Assembly: GCF_000016385.1 (NCBI RefSeq) | Contig: NC_009376.1 | Location: forward strand, 2,057,077 to 2,121,076 | Length of the DNA stretch: 64,000 nt | Direction: 5' to 3' | Source of the DNA: Pyrobaculum arsenaticum DSM 13514 | Lineage (GTDB): Archaea; Thermoproteota; Thermoprotei; Thermoproteales; Thermoproteaceae | Part shown: positions 7,696 through 15,441 of the stretch, piece by piece | Numbering within the stretch: the stretch's first letter is position 1 | Layout: each line of letters opens with the position of its first letter | Program-made: the position numbers and the translations under genes | The notes under the pieces: model-generated | The model's input: the letters and a program-made list of their open reading frames with translations, nothing else | Databases searched by the model: none | What the model was told of the DNA's origin: nothing

Positions 7696-8163
7696 ATGAG
7701 TCGTGAAACTCCCACCACCGAGGCAGTCCTGGAGTATCTTGAATCCATGATGGAGCGCCTAGACCAGTGGGTAAAAGAACAAGAGAGACAAGTCAAGGAG
7801 CTGGAGACGCACGGGGACTCCATGAAAACCGCTGACAGGCTGGAGTTGCTATACTCGGCCCAGGCCATGCTAGGCTACATAGCCAAGGTCCTGAAAGATT
7901 TCGAATCTTGGCTAAGCAACCCCGTTGTCACCTCGGTAATGCCCGAGGAGATGCTAAGGAGGCTGGAGGCCATGCTGAGGGAGGTCGCCATCAAGTTCAT
8001 ACAGGTGGACATAGCCCACACCAGCGAGTACAGGGACCTCTTGTCAAAATTCGCCAGAGAGGGCAAGGTCCCCAGCGTCCTAATGCTGTATATACAACAG
8101 AGGCCCCAGGCACCTCCGAGGAGGCGTGGAGGGGAAGAGGGGGGCACGCCGAGATTTTTCTAA
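7696..8163 (+). CDS. DUF2153-like helical protein
   Basis: This 155-residue protein is almost entirely alpha-helical and highly charged, with an Arg/Gly-rich C-terminal tail (PPRRRGGEEGG). Segments such as ADRLELLYSAQAMLGYI and MPEEMLRRLEAMLREV match my memory of the archaeal DUF2153 family, whose function is unknown. TTTTTATAG lies about 25 bases before the ATG. The final 4 bases overlap the convergent trm5 gene. Confidence 0.6.
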   Translation: MSRETPTTEAVLEYLESMMERLDQWVKEQERQVKELETHGDSMKTADRLELLYSAQAMLGYIAKVLKDFESWLSNPVVTSVMPEEMLRRLEAMLREVAIKFIQVDIAHTSEYRDLLSKFAREGKVPSVLMLYIQQRPQAPPRRRGGEEGGTPRFF

Positions 8164-8981
8164 GGCTTATAGACGTCTAGCCTGACCTTGTAGACGCCGG
8201 GGGCGTAGTCTCTCACCACCCTTCTTTCCAGTATCCTGCACTCGGGGCAGTGGTTTTTTACTATCTCCGCGGCCTCACTGAAGGGGTCCTCTTCTCTGCC
8301 TAGGTGGTAGAAGTGGACTACGCCCCCGCTCTCGAGACATTCAAAGGCTAGTGGGAGGTATCTATACGCCCCCAGCGGGAGCGTTAAGATGACTCTGTCG
8401 AATTTCCTCTTAAAGAGCGGGGCCACCACGGCTACGTCGCCGTGAACCGCCACTGCGTTTTTTATCTTGTTCAGCCTAAAATTCTCCACCATATACTTGA
8501 AGCCCCACGGGTTGAGCTCTACTGCCACTATTACCCTCGGCTTTGCGAATTTTGCCATGGCAACCGCGTAGGGGCCCACTCCGGCGAAGAGGTACAACAC
8601 CCGCTCACCCTCGCCCACCCTTCTCGCCACGTCTAGCCTATCCGTCTGGTCCCTGGAAGAGAAGAACACCTTCGTCGGGTCCACCTTTATGTAGTAGCCA
8701 TGCTCTTTGTGGAGGACCTCGGTAGGCCCCTCTATCAGCGTCTCGTAGCTGTACAGCCTGTACTCGCCGGAGCGGCCGCCCACTTTGCGCAGAACCGCTC
8801 GTACGTGCTTGTTCATCTCGGCAACGGCCTTGGCGATGGCGTACTTATACGGCTCGAGCTCCGGCGGGATCTCGATAATGGCGACGGCCCCAGCTCTGGA
8901 CCCGATAACCTCAAACGAGGTGGGCACCTTTTCCAACAACTCAGGAGGGACTACGCCGTCTAATCGACGTTTGAGAGACAC
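8160..8981 (-). CDS. trm5: tRNA (guanine-37 N1)-methyltransferase, Trm5 family
   Basis: Trm5 transfers a methyl group from SAM to N1 of G37 next to the anticodon, which prevents +1 frameshifting; in archaea it also feeds wyosine synthesis. The 273-residue protein has a small N-terminal domain and a Rossmann methyltransferase domain. That domain carries VLYLFAGVGPYAVAMAKF (about residues 148-165) for SAM and VAVELNPWGF as the acidic ribose-binding loop. The catalytic-motif position reads LPLGAYRYL rather than the commoner NLP form. Start GTG 8981 lies 22 bases after CTTTTTAAG on the minus strand. Confidence 0.85.
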   Translation of the reverse strand: MSLKRRLDGVVPPELLEKVPTSFEVIGSRAGAVAIIEIPPELEPYKYAIAKAVAEMNKHVRAVLRKVGGRSGEYRLYSYETLIEGPTEVLHKEHGYYIKVDPTKVFFSSRDQTDRLDVARRVGEGERVLYLFAGVGPYAVAMAKFAKPRVIVAVELNPWGFKYMVENFRLNKIKNAVAVHGDVAVVAPLFKRKFDRVILTLPLGAYRYLPLAFECLESGGVVHFYHLGREEDPFSEAAEIVKNHCPECRILERRVVRDYAPGVYKVRLDVYKP

Positions 8982-9034
8982 AGCCTCTTCTAACAGAGCG
9001 CTTAAAAAGTGTATGCAGATCCTTTCACGCTCGT

Positions 9035-9052
9035 TGCGTCTTACTTGACGCA
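9035..9052 (-). terminator. Possible terminator hairpin after the C/D sRNA
   Basis: TGCGTC (9035-9040) and GACGCA (9047-9052) form a 6-base-pair stem with a 6-base loop. It lies about 20 bases downstream of the minus-strand sRNA at 9071-9120 and upstream of the trm5 promoter. It could end or process that transcript, or be incidental. Confidence 0.3.
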
Positions 9053-9070
9053 GAAGTGTTGTTGTGTTGT

Positions 9071-9120
9071 TCAGTCCCTGACCCCTTCTTCATGCAATCA
9101 GATGGGTTAGTTATCTTCAC
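9071..9120 (-). ncRNA. C/D box guide sRNA (radA-adjacent)
   Basis: Read on the minus strand the order is box C GTGAAGA, 12-base guide TAACTAACCCAT, box D' CTGA, spacer TTGC, box C' ATGAAGA, 12-base guide AGGGGTCAGGGA, box D CTGA. This is the symmetrical double-guide layout of archaeal C/D sRNAs, which direct 2'-O-methylation at the base paired five positions upstream of box D or D'. The predicted targets are ATGGGTTAGTTA (methylation at its fifth base, G) and TCCCTGACCCCT (fifth base, T). A TATA element lies 25 bases upstream. Confidence 0.82.
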
Positions 9121-9138
9121 ATTGTAGAGCTGTAGCTG

Positions 9139-9150
9139 TAAATATTTATA
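9139..9150. promoter_or_regulatory. Bidirectional TATA element of radA and the C/D sRNA
   Basis: TAAATATTTATA is nearly palindromic and lies midway between the sRNA box C (9120, minus) and the radA GTG (9171, plus), about 25 bases from each. One element therefore appears to place transcription starts on both strands. Confidence 0.65.
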
Positions 9151-9170
9151 TCTGCACCCTTTGTCTGTAC

Positions 9171-10172
9171 GTGTCTTCGAAGAAGAAAAAGACCGACGCA
9201 GAGGCGGCACAAGTACAGGCCGCCGTAGAGGTAAGCCCCGACCTAGATGTGGAGGAGCTGGAGGGCGTGGGCAAAGTCACCGGCGCGAAGCTTAAGGAGA
9301 AGGGCTTCTACACCGTCAAGGACGTTGCCTTCGCCTCGGTGAAGGAGCTGGCGGAGATCATAGGCAATGAGGAGAGGGCGCTCCAGATAATCGAGTCGGC
9401 GAGGAAGATGCTCGGCCTACACTCCTTCATATCTGCGCTGGAGGTTTACGAAAGGCGCAAGAAGATAAGGCGCATCTCGACAGGTGTGAGGTCGCTAGAC
9501 GAACTGCTAGGCGGCGGCATAGAGACGAGGGCCGTAACCGAGGTTGTCGGCGAATTCGGCTCTGGTAAGACTCAGCTCTGCCATCAGCTGGCTGTAATGG
9601 TCCAACTCCCAGAAGAAAGAGGCGGGCTGGGGGCAAAGGCCATATATATCGATACGGAGAACACCTTTAGGCCGGAGCGCATTATGCAGATGGCGCGGGC
9701 CAGAGGCCTAGATCCAGACCAAGCCCTTAACAACATCTTCTACGCAAGGGCGTACAGCTCCGACCACCAGATGATACTGGTAGAACATGCCAAATCGATA
9801 GTTAAGCAACACAACGTGGCCCTCATCGTAGTGGACTCGGTAATAGCCCACTTCCGCTCCGAATTCCCCGGCAGGGAGAACCTAGCCGAGAGACAACAAA
9901 AGCTGAACAAACACGTGGCCGACCTGCTCCGCCTAGCTGACGCCTACGACGTCGCCGTCGTTATCACAAATCAAGTGATGGCCCAGCCAGACGTCTTCTT
10001 CGGGAACCCACTGAGACCAGCCGGCGGAAATATCTTGGCACACGGCGCCACATACCGTCTCTGGCTGAGAAAGTCCAAGGAGAATATCAGAATAGTGAAG
10101 ATATTCGACTCGCCATACCACCCAGAGGGGGAGGTATCGTTTAGAATTACTGAGGAAGGCCTAATTGATTAA
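9171..10172 (+). CDS. radA: DNA repair and recombination protein RadA
   Basis: RadA is the archaeal RecA/Rad51 recombinase, forming filaments on single-stranded DNA and driving strand exchange. The 333-residue protein has a charged N-terminal tail and a helix-hairpin-helix domain (about 28-85). The ATPase core has Walker A GEFGSGKT (127-134), Walker B ALIVVDS (217-223) and loop L2 near FFGNPLRPAGGN. Length and motifs match intact archaeal RadA. It is leaderless from GTG 9171. A decayed relative of residues 122-205 is present at 38442-38694. Confidence 0.95.
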   Translation: MSSKKKKTDAEAAQVQAAVEVSPDLDVEELEGVGKVTGAKLKEKGFYTVKDVAFASVKELAEIIGNEERALQIIESARKMLGLHSFISALEVYERRKKIRRISTGVRSLDELLGGGIETRAVTEVVGEFGSGKTQLCHQLAVMVQLPEERGGLGAKAIYIDTENTFRPERIMQMARARGLDPDQALNNIFYARAYSSDHQMILVEHAKSIVKQHNVALIVVDSVIAHFRSEFPGRENLAERQQKLNKHVADLLRLADAYDVAVVITNQVMAQPDVFFGNPLRPAGGNILAHGATYRLWLRKSKENIRIVKIFDSPYHPEGEVSFRITEEGLID

Positions 10173-10193
10173 AACCCCCAGCCCTCAAGTGCT

Positions 10194-10736
10194 GTGTACG
10201 AGGGGAAATTCTACCGCCTCCTCCACCCACGGCCAACAGTCATCATCGTATCTAGGTGCCCAGACGGTAGGTTTAACCTAATGCCTGCGTCCTGGAACAC
10301 CCCTGTTTCAGAAGAACCGCCTACTGTGGCGGTGGCAGTGGACAAGGAGACGTATACCTACCAGTGTTTGAAGAGCCACAGATATGCGACGCTTAATGTA
10401 CCGCCCATTGAGGTCGCCGATTTGATATACAAGCTGGGCTCCGTGAGCGGGCGAGAGGTGGACAAGGCGGCCCACTTCGGCGTGAGGCTGGAGCCGTCTG
10501 AGAAGGTGGACGTGCCGCGGGTGGCCGGCGCCTTGGCGGCCTACGAGGTGGAGGTGTACAAAGAGGTGGAGGTGGGCGAGGTGGCCTTGTTCGTATTCAA
10601 AGTGCTGGGGGTCTGGGTCGCGCCGGGAGTGGCGAACCAGTGGGGCTTCGACTTCAAGAAGGTTAATATCCCCCTCCACGGCGCCGGGAGGGCCTTCTAC
10701 CGCGTAGACCCTCGGCCCGTGTTCGCCAAGAAGTAG
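10194..10736 (+). CDS. Flavin reductase-like, FMN-binding split-barrel protein
   Basis: This 180-residue protein resembles flavoredoxin/flavin reductase domain proteins. It begins with a short strand and LMPASWNTPVSEEPPTVAVAV, the region that packs on FMN, then YATLNVPP and a basic C-terminus (PVFAKK). Such proteins bind FMN and transfer electrons or reduce free flavin. It starts at GTG 22 bases after radA, so it is probably in the same transcript although no functional link to RadA is known. Its physiological partner is unclear. Confidence 0.75.
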   Translation: MYEGKFYRLLHPRPTVIIVSRCPDGRFNLMPASWNTPVSEEPPTVAVAVDKETYTYQCLKSHRYATLNVPPIEVADLIYKLGSVSGREVDKAAHFGVRLEPSEKVDVPRVAGALAAYEVEVYKEVEVGEVALFVFKVLGVWVAPGVANQWGFDFKKVNIPLHGAGRAFYRVDPRPVFAKK

Positions 10737-10738
10737 CG

Positions 10739-11329
10739 CTACTTGCCGTACATGAGGAGGAGCCAGTTGTAGGCGGGCAGGAATTTAAAATTCGACGTGA
10801 CGAAGTCCCAGAACTTCCTATATGCCTCGTAGGCCGGGTGGCCGGCTAGCCGCGACAAGAGCTGGAGGGCCTCCGCAACGCGGCCCGACACGGCGAGGCT
10901 GGCGGAGGCGTCTACGGCCAGGGTGCGGACGAGGGTGTAGAGCAGGGTGTCGCCCTCCACTATCTCGGGGCGTGCCCTCTCGATTACTAGGCCGGCGTCT
11001 ACCTTAGCCACGAGAGCGTCCAGTAATCGCCTCAGTAAAGCCAGGGAGAGCTCTTGGGCTAGCTGATCTGCGGCGAGTTCTGGCGGGGCGGCCCACACCT
11101 CGGCGTACTGCGGATCGGTAACCGCGTGGGCGTAAGCCACTTCTTTAAGAACGGCGTATTTATCAACCGGCACCGAGATTTTCAGCACGTAGAGATCGGA
11201 GGGCTCAAGCCTGGTCTCCTCGGCGCCTACTACAACTACGTCGATTGGGCTTGGGCCCATGCTCTCAATTAGCTGCCGTATCTCTGCCAACGTTTCCTCG
11301 CCGACGGGGACAAGCGTGACGATTTCCAC
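10739..11329 (-). CDS. Hypothetical protein
   Basis: From GTG 11329, about 27 bases downstream of an AT-rich promoter, this encodes 196 residues. A longer frame to 11401 runs through that promoter and was not used. The product has an N-terminal alpha/beta part (VEIVTLVPVGEETLAEIRQL, DVVVVGAEETRLEPSDLYVL), then a helical, Ala/Leu-rich half. No family or catalytic motif recognised. It ends 2 bases from the convergent flavin-reductase-like gene. Confidence 0.6.
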   Translation of the reverse strand: MEIVTLVPVGEETLAEIRQLIESMGPSPIDVVVVGAEETRLEPSDLYVLKISVPVDKYAVLKEVAYAHAVTDPQYAEVWAAPPELAADQLAQELSLALLRRLLDALVAKVDAGLVIERARPEIVEGDTLLYTLVRTLAVDASASLAVSGRVAEALQLLSRLAGHPAYEAYRKFWDFVTSNFKFLPAYNWLLLMYGK

Positions 11330-11348
11330 GACACATACGGAATAAGGC

Positions 11349-11363
11349 TTAAAAATAAATAAT
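11349..11363. promoter_or_regulatory. Divergent TATA region
   Basis: TTAAAAATAAATAAT lies between a GTG on the minus strand (11329) and an ATG on the plus strand (11376). It is 27 and about 20 bases from the two starts, so it probably serves both transcripts. Confidence 0.5.
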
Positions 11364-11375
11364 CTAGACAGTTGT

Positions 11376-12974
11376 ATGCAGTCTCCTCGTTTTGACGTCA
11401 TACTTACCGCCGACAGGTCAATGATGTCGAATTACCACCGTAAGGAGTTTTTGGGCTTCGGCACCACTGGGCCTATCTTCGTGGAGCTACCCTTCGGCTT
11501 TTCCGAGCGCTTCCACTCGTATCTATTTGCACCAAAGTTGAAGACTGACAAGTGGGGGAGGCCGGTGGAGGCGCCGTACGGGATGAGGAAGATAGAGGCG
11601 AAGCTCCTCGACGCCGGTATTAACGCCGCCGTAATTGATCCAGAACACGTCCACAAGTACCTACCCCACGCCAAGGTGCTTATGCTGAGCCATCACGACT
11701 ACTTTGGGCTCAACCCGCCGAGTAGCACTTGGGGGGTCATCGTCGGGAAGGAGCCGATGAACGCGGTGTTTTTCAAGGGGTTCATGGAGAGGCTGTCTCC
11801 CCATATATGGAAGGCGAAAGCCGGGAACGGGCTTAGGGTGATTGTGGGAGGCCCCGCCGCGTGGCAGTGGCTCTACTTCCCGGAGCTGGTTGACAAGTGG
11901 GGCATAGACACTATTTTCGATGGGGAGGGGGAGAGACTTGTGGTGGATCTGGTTAGGAGGGCGGTGGAGGGGAAGCCTCTGCCTAAGTATATCTATGTCG
12001 GCGTTGGCGAGGCGCCTAGTCTTGAGGAGATCTCTACGATTAAGTACCCGAGTATAAATGGGCTGGTGGAGATTGGGAGGGGTTGCCCGAGGGGATGCGC
12101 CTTTTGTTCTGTCACGCTGAGGGCGATGAGGTGGTATCCGCTGGAGAAGATCGAGGAGGAGCTTAAGGTGAACGCCAGGGCCGGCGTTGTTGACGGCATT
12201 TTGCACTCAGACGAGGTGCCCCTCTACGGCTCGACGACTGTAGAGCCCAACCCGGAGAAGCTCGTAGCCTTGCACAAGCTGGCTAAGAGGTACTACCGTA
12301 AGGTGGGTTGGAGCCACACGACCTTCGTGGCTGTCTACCACGGCGAGAAGAAGATGGGGAAGTTATTCACTAAGCTGTCCGAGATTATACTGGACGAGCA
12401 TCAGGACTGGTGGGGGGCCCAGATCGGCCTTGAGACTGGCTCGGTGCGGCTAGCGCGTAAGATTATGCCGGGGAAGGCGGCGCCTTACAAAATCGATCAG
12501 TGGCACGAGATCGTGGAGGAGGCCGCCGCGATTATGCACGAGATTAGGCTTATTCCCGCCATTACCCTCATTGTTGGCCTTCCCGACGAACAGCCGGACG
12601 ACGTGGTGGAGACTATAGAGCTTGTGGAGCGGCTTAGGCCCTACCGTTCTTTGATAGTCCCCTTGTTCTACGTCCCCATGAGCCACGTAAGGACGGACAA
12701 GGCTGGGTGGCTGGATAAGCTGAACCTCTACCCAGAGCACATCGACCTCTTGGAGGTGGTGGCTAGGCACTCGATATACTGGGCTAAGGATATTGTGAAC
12801 AAATTCTACTTCAAGGGTCCCCAGTACTTCTTGGTCCGGTTCCTGGTGAACTACTTCATAAACTACGTTGAGAAGAGGCTAGGCAAAATTAAAGAAGACG
12901 TGGAACATTACAAAGAAGCTCTTAGGCAGACAAGAAACAATGCCCGGAAAGAGGTGCTAACTTTCGCCTCCTAG
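11376..12974 (+). CDS. B12-binding-type / radical SAM protein
   Basis: In this 532-residue protein, residues 60-210 look like a Rossmann-type B12-binding domain (VIDPEHVHKYLPHAKVLMLS, RVIVGGPAAWQW, DTIFDGEGE). A radical SAM core follows with CPRGCAFC (CxxxCxxC, about residues 237-244) binding the [4Fe-4S] cluster, and the later barrel strands AQIGLETGS and LIVGLPDEQPDD. The layout recalls archaeal B12/radical-SAM proteins of the Ta0216 type. B12/radical-SAM enzymes include methylases and lipid-modifying enzymes, but the substrate here cannot be read. It overlaps the convergent gene by 18 bases. Confidence 0.8.
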   Translation: MQSPRFDVILTADRSMMSNYHRKEFLGFGTTGPIFVELPFGFSERFHSYLFAPKLKTDKWGRPVEAPYGMRKIEAKLLDAGINAAVIDPEHVHKYLPHAKVLMLSHHDYFGLNPPSSTWGVIVGKEPMNAVFFKGFMERLSPHIWKAKAGNGLRVIVGGPAAWQWLYFPELVDKWGIDTIFDGEGERLVVDLVRRAVEGKPLPKYIYVGVGEAPSLEEISTIKYPSINGLVEIGRGCPRGCAFCSVTLRAMRWYPLEKIEEELKVNARAGVVDGILHSDEVPLYGSTTVEPNPEKLVALHKLAKRYYRKVGWSHTTFVAVYHGEKKMGKLFTKLSEIILDEHQDWWGAQIGLETGSVRLARKIMPGKAAPYKIDQWHEIVEEAAAIMHEIRLIPAITLIVGLPDEQPDDVVETIELVERLRPYRSLIVPLFYVPMSHVRTDKAGWLDKLNLYPEHIDLLEVVARHSIYWAKDIVNKFYFKGPQYFLVRFLVNYFINYVEKRLGKIKEDVEHYKEALRQTRNNARKEVLTFAS

Positions 12975-13403
12975 CAAGCTCCTTATTTTATCTCTAAGAT
13001 CCACCTCGACGCCAAGATGGGCGAGTCCTACGACTGTTGCGAGCATACAAGCATCACCGCACTGCTTGCAACAACTCAGCCGGACGTCTTCCCCGCACTC
13101 CACGTCGCCGGAAGTGCACAGGAGCCCGTCAAGGTAGCTCCATATCTTATCTAAGAGGTGCTGTCTGGCTACTTTTTGCTCGAACGCCACCAAGTTGGAG
13201 ATTCCGTAGAGATCTGTTATGTAGAGAACTGACTTTACTTTTACTCGCGAGACGAGCGACTTTAGGCAGGGCAGAGCTCTCCGTTCTATAGAACCTCCAC
13301 AGAGCTTAAGGATTCTTCTAAACTCTTCCATAGCCGCATCATCCGCCTCGACGTACGACACCAGCCCCTCTCTCCAATCGACCAGCGCTATACCTCTATG
13401 CAT
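12957..13403 (-). CDS. Hypothetical cysteine-containing protein
   Basis: This 148-residue protein begins MHRGIALVDWREGLVSYVEA and has a dense cysteine patch towards the C-terminus (LCTSGDVECGEDVRLSCC, then KQCGDAC), which may bind metal or form disulfides. I do not recognise it. The ATG at 13403 is 22 bases from a TATA element shared with the zinc-finger gene on the other strand. Confidence 0.55.
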   Translation of the reverse strand: MHRGIALVDWREGLVSYVEADDAAMEEFRRILKLCGGSIERRALPCLKSLVSRVKVKSVLYITDLYGISNLVAFEQKVARQHLLDKIWSYLDGLLCTSGDVECGEDVRLSCCKQCGDACMLATVVGLAHLGVEVDLRDKIRSLLGGES

Positions 13404-13420
13404 ACTCCTCCATCTTGAGC

Positions 13421-13430
13421 TTTATATATT
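13421..13430. promoter_or_regulatory. Bidirectional TATA element
   Basis: TTTATATATT lies 22 bases from the minus-strand ATG at 13403 and 24 bases from the plus-strand ATG at 13449. It is the only AT-rich element in the 45-base gap. Confidence 0.6.
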
Positions 13431-13448
13431 GGTTTCTTCAGCCACACC

Positions 13449-13763
13449 ATGGCCACCGAGCTGTGTTTCGCCTGCACCGATAAGGATTACGCCAGACCAG
13501 CCACAACGATCACATGCAGTGTGTGCAAGAAGGAGGTGAGCTGGAGAGAGGCTGTGACGCACTACATGGGACATGGGAAAAAGAGCGGAAATGACGTCGT
13601 GTGCCCCATATGTAACACCAAGGTGAAACAGCAGGAGTACAGAAACCACGTGAGGCGCCACTTTGCGGCAAAGAGGGGGCTTTTCTATATCTGCGGGATC
13701 TGCGGCCGGAGCTTCGTTACGCTTAGATCGCTGTTGGTGCACATATCGAAGACCCACGAGTAA
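13449..13763 (+). CDS. Three-finger C2H2 zinc-finger protein
   Basis: This 104-residue protein contains three consecutive classical C2H2 fingers: C23-C26-H38-H42, C52-C55-H67-H71 and C82-C85-H98-H103. An extra CFAC pair sits at the N-terminus (residues 6-9). Tandem C2H2 fingers are common in eukaryotes but unusual in archaea, where known examples are mostly single-finger viral or chromosomal proteins. Basic residues between fingers 2 and 3 (HVRRHFAAKR) favour nucleic-acid binding. Its TAA overlaps the carS ATG by 1 base, so the two are co-transcribed. Confidence 0.8.
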   Translation: MATELCFACTDKDYARPATTITCSVCKKEVSWREAVTHYMGHGKKSGNDVVCPICNTKVKQQEYRNHVRRHFAAKRGLFYICGICGRSFVTLRSLLVHISKTHE

Positions 13764-14257
13764 TGGATCTCTTTGTTTTTTTCGCGCTTATCTGGCCTCC
13801 CTACGTCGCCAATGGCTCCGCAGTTTTGGCGTCGAGGCTCAAGTGGCGCCACCCGGTAGACTTTGGGCACAACTTCGTAGATGGCCGGCGCCTTTTTGGA
13901 GATGGCAAGACATACGAGGGTTTGGCTATAGGCGTTGTCTTGGGCACAGTCGTAGGGTATCTCCCCAATCTCCTACATCCAACATTAACCTTGTTAGATG
14001 CACTAATTCTCTCAGTCGCTGCCCTCCTCGGCGATCTGCTTGGGGCTTTTATAAAGAGGAGGCTGTGCATGCCGAGGGGGCACCCCGCCTTTCCCCTAGA
14101 CCAGCTGGACTTCATCCTCATGGCAATGCTGGTTCGTAGCCTCTACGCAGACGTCCCCGTAGAGTATATAATAGCCGCATCGGTAGTTACGCCGATAATA
14201 CATAGAGCAACCAACATAGCCGCATACATTCTAAGGCTAAAAAAAGAGCCTTGGTAA
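13763..14257 (+). CDS. carS: CDP-archaeol synthase
   Basis: CarS transfers CMP from CTP to unsaturated archaeol phosphate, the step that prepares archaeal lipids for polar head groups. The 164-residue membrane protein has about five helices. It also has the family's polar loop motifs, HNFVDGRRLFGDGKTYEG (about residues 35-52) and GDLLGAFIKRRLCMPRGHP (about 92-111), followed by PLDQLDF. Length and motifs match the family (formerly DUF46). It begins 1 base inside the zinc-finger gene stop. Confidence 0.9.
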   Translation: MDLFVFFALIWPPYVANGSAVLASRLKWRHPVDFGHNFVDGRRLFGDGKTYEGLAIGVVLGTVVGYLPNLLHPTLTLLDALILSVAALLGDLLGAFIKRRLCMPRGHPAFPLDQLDFILMAMLVRSLYADVPVEYIIAASVVTPIIHRATNIAAYILRLKKEPW

Positions 14258-14345
14258 CAGGCGCTAGCAAGCTCTCCTCAAGCCGATCGCCGCCGTTTGT
14301 ACGCGTTTCCCTCTCAACGACGCCGCCAGGCATGGCGCTCGCCAC

Positions 14346-14498
14346 TTACGTATGGCAGCGCTTTTCACCATAAGCGGTCCGCCGGTAGACCGCAAATCCG
14401 CCTAAAGCAACAGCCTTCAACTCATCTAGGCCGGGCGTGTGGCCGCGAGTATTGCAATGGTCAGTGCGCCGGCTACGCGCGTCTACTATGAGTCTCAA
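14346..14498 (-). CDS. Possible small leaderless gene in a 293-base gap
   Basis: The gap 14258-14550 has no recognised gene. On the minus strand a frame from TTG 14498 gives 50 residues (including GLDELKAVALGGFAVYRR). It lies 27 bases downstream of the TATA element at 14521-14532, which also serves atpF on the other strand. No family matches, and the composition (Arg/Thr/His-rich) is not strongly protein-like. It may be a relic or chance. Confidence 0.25.
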   Translation of the reverse strand: MRLIVDARSRRTDHCNTRGHTPGLDELKAVALGGFAVYRRTAYGEKRCHT

Positions 14499-14520
14499 AA
14501 CCTGTCTCCTTGAGTGAGCG

Positions 14521-14532
14521 AAATATAAATAC
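14521..14532 (+). promoter_or_regulatory. TATA element of the ATPase operon
   Basis: AAATATAAATAC is centred about 26 bases before the atpF ATG at 14551, consistent with a leaderless transcript. It could also act on the minus strand. Confidence 0.6.
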
Positions 14533-14550
14533 ATCCCTTATAAGGCATCT

Positions 14551-14841
14551 ATGCACATAGTGATAGGTGACCGTTACACTGTTGCGCTGTTTAAGTTAAT
14601 GGGGTTTGAGGGTAAGACTATTGAAGACCCCGAGGAGGCTCTTAGTTTCATTAAGAAAGGTCTTGACGTCTACGATGCGATATTCCTAACTTCTAACATT
14701 GCAAAGGCTATTAGTAAGGAGCTTGACGAAATCCGCATGCGCAACCCCAGAAAACTAATAGTTGTTGTGCCTAGTGTCGGGGATGGGATGGATCGCGAGG
14801 TTAATTATTTACAAATCGTAAGGCAGGTCCTTGGTGGGTGA
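14551..14841 (+). CDS. atpF: A/V-type ATP synthase subunit F
   Basis: Subunit F is part of the central stalk of the archaeal A1A0 ATP synthase. The 96-residue protein has the expected small alpha/beta fold: MHIVIGDRYTVALFKLMGF, then YDAIFLTSNIAKAI and the loop KLIVVVPSVGDG. It begins the cluster F-E-A. The short length is normal for the archaeal subunit. Confidence 0.9.
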   Translation: MHIVIGDRYTVALFKLMGFEGKTIEDPEEALSFIKKGLDVYDAIFLTSNIAKAISKELDEIRMRNPRKLIVVVPSVGDGMDREVNYLQIVRQVLGG

Positions 14842-14874
14842 CATAATTTATAAACGTGGCTTGTCTGGAAGGGT

Positions 14875-15441
14875 ATGTCGCTTTTCGAAGATTTAATCCG
14901 GACTAAAATTGCAGAGCTGGAGGAGCTTAAGAAGAACCTCCTCGTTAACATAGAGACAAGAATAAGGAAAGACGCCGACGCCGCCCTGAATAAGTATACA
15001 GAACTAGTTACTAATCTCGAGAGCGAGGTAACTCTCGAAAGGGAGCGTATCCTCTACGACGCTACAGTCAATGCCAGGAAAAGAATAGCGGAGACCTACG
15101 AGGAGCTTCTTAAAGACCTAGTCAACTCTCTCTACGAGGAGGTGGACAAGATAAGAGGCTCAGAGAGATATGTCAAGTTTTTGACATCGCTGATAGAAAG
15201 CGCGACGGCGTACATCCAGAGCAGAGAGGTGGTGATATACACATCGCCGAAAGATAGGGGGGTGGTGGAGGCCATCGCGAGGAACATGGGGCTAACAGGA
15301 CTGGTAAATGAAAAGGATATAAGAGGTGGCGTCATTGTCGCGTCGAAAGATGGAAGCATCGTAGTGGACTACACGTTGGAGTCAATTATACAGAACAAAC
15401 TAGAAGAAATAAAACACCTCCTATATCTTGAGACACAATGA
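14875..15441 (+). CDS. atpE: A/V-type ATP synthase subunit E
   Basis: Subunit E is the peripheral-stalk stator subunit. The 188-residue protein has a long charged N-terminal helix (residues 1-95) and a compact C-terminal domain (about 110-185), as in the family. TATAAACG about 25 bases before the ATG suggests an internal promoter in addition to read-through from atpF. The last 4 bases overlap the atpA start. Confidence 0.88.
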   Translation: MSLFEDLIRTKIAELEELKKNLLVNIETRIRKDADAALNKYTELVTNLESEVTLERERILYDATVNARKRIAETYEELLKDLVNSLYEEVDKIRGSERYVKFLTSLIESATAYIQSREVVIYTSPKDRGVVEAIARNMGLTGLVNEKDIRGGVIVASKDGSIVVDYTLESIIQNKLEEIKHLLYLETQ

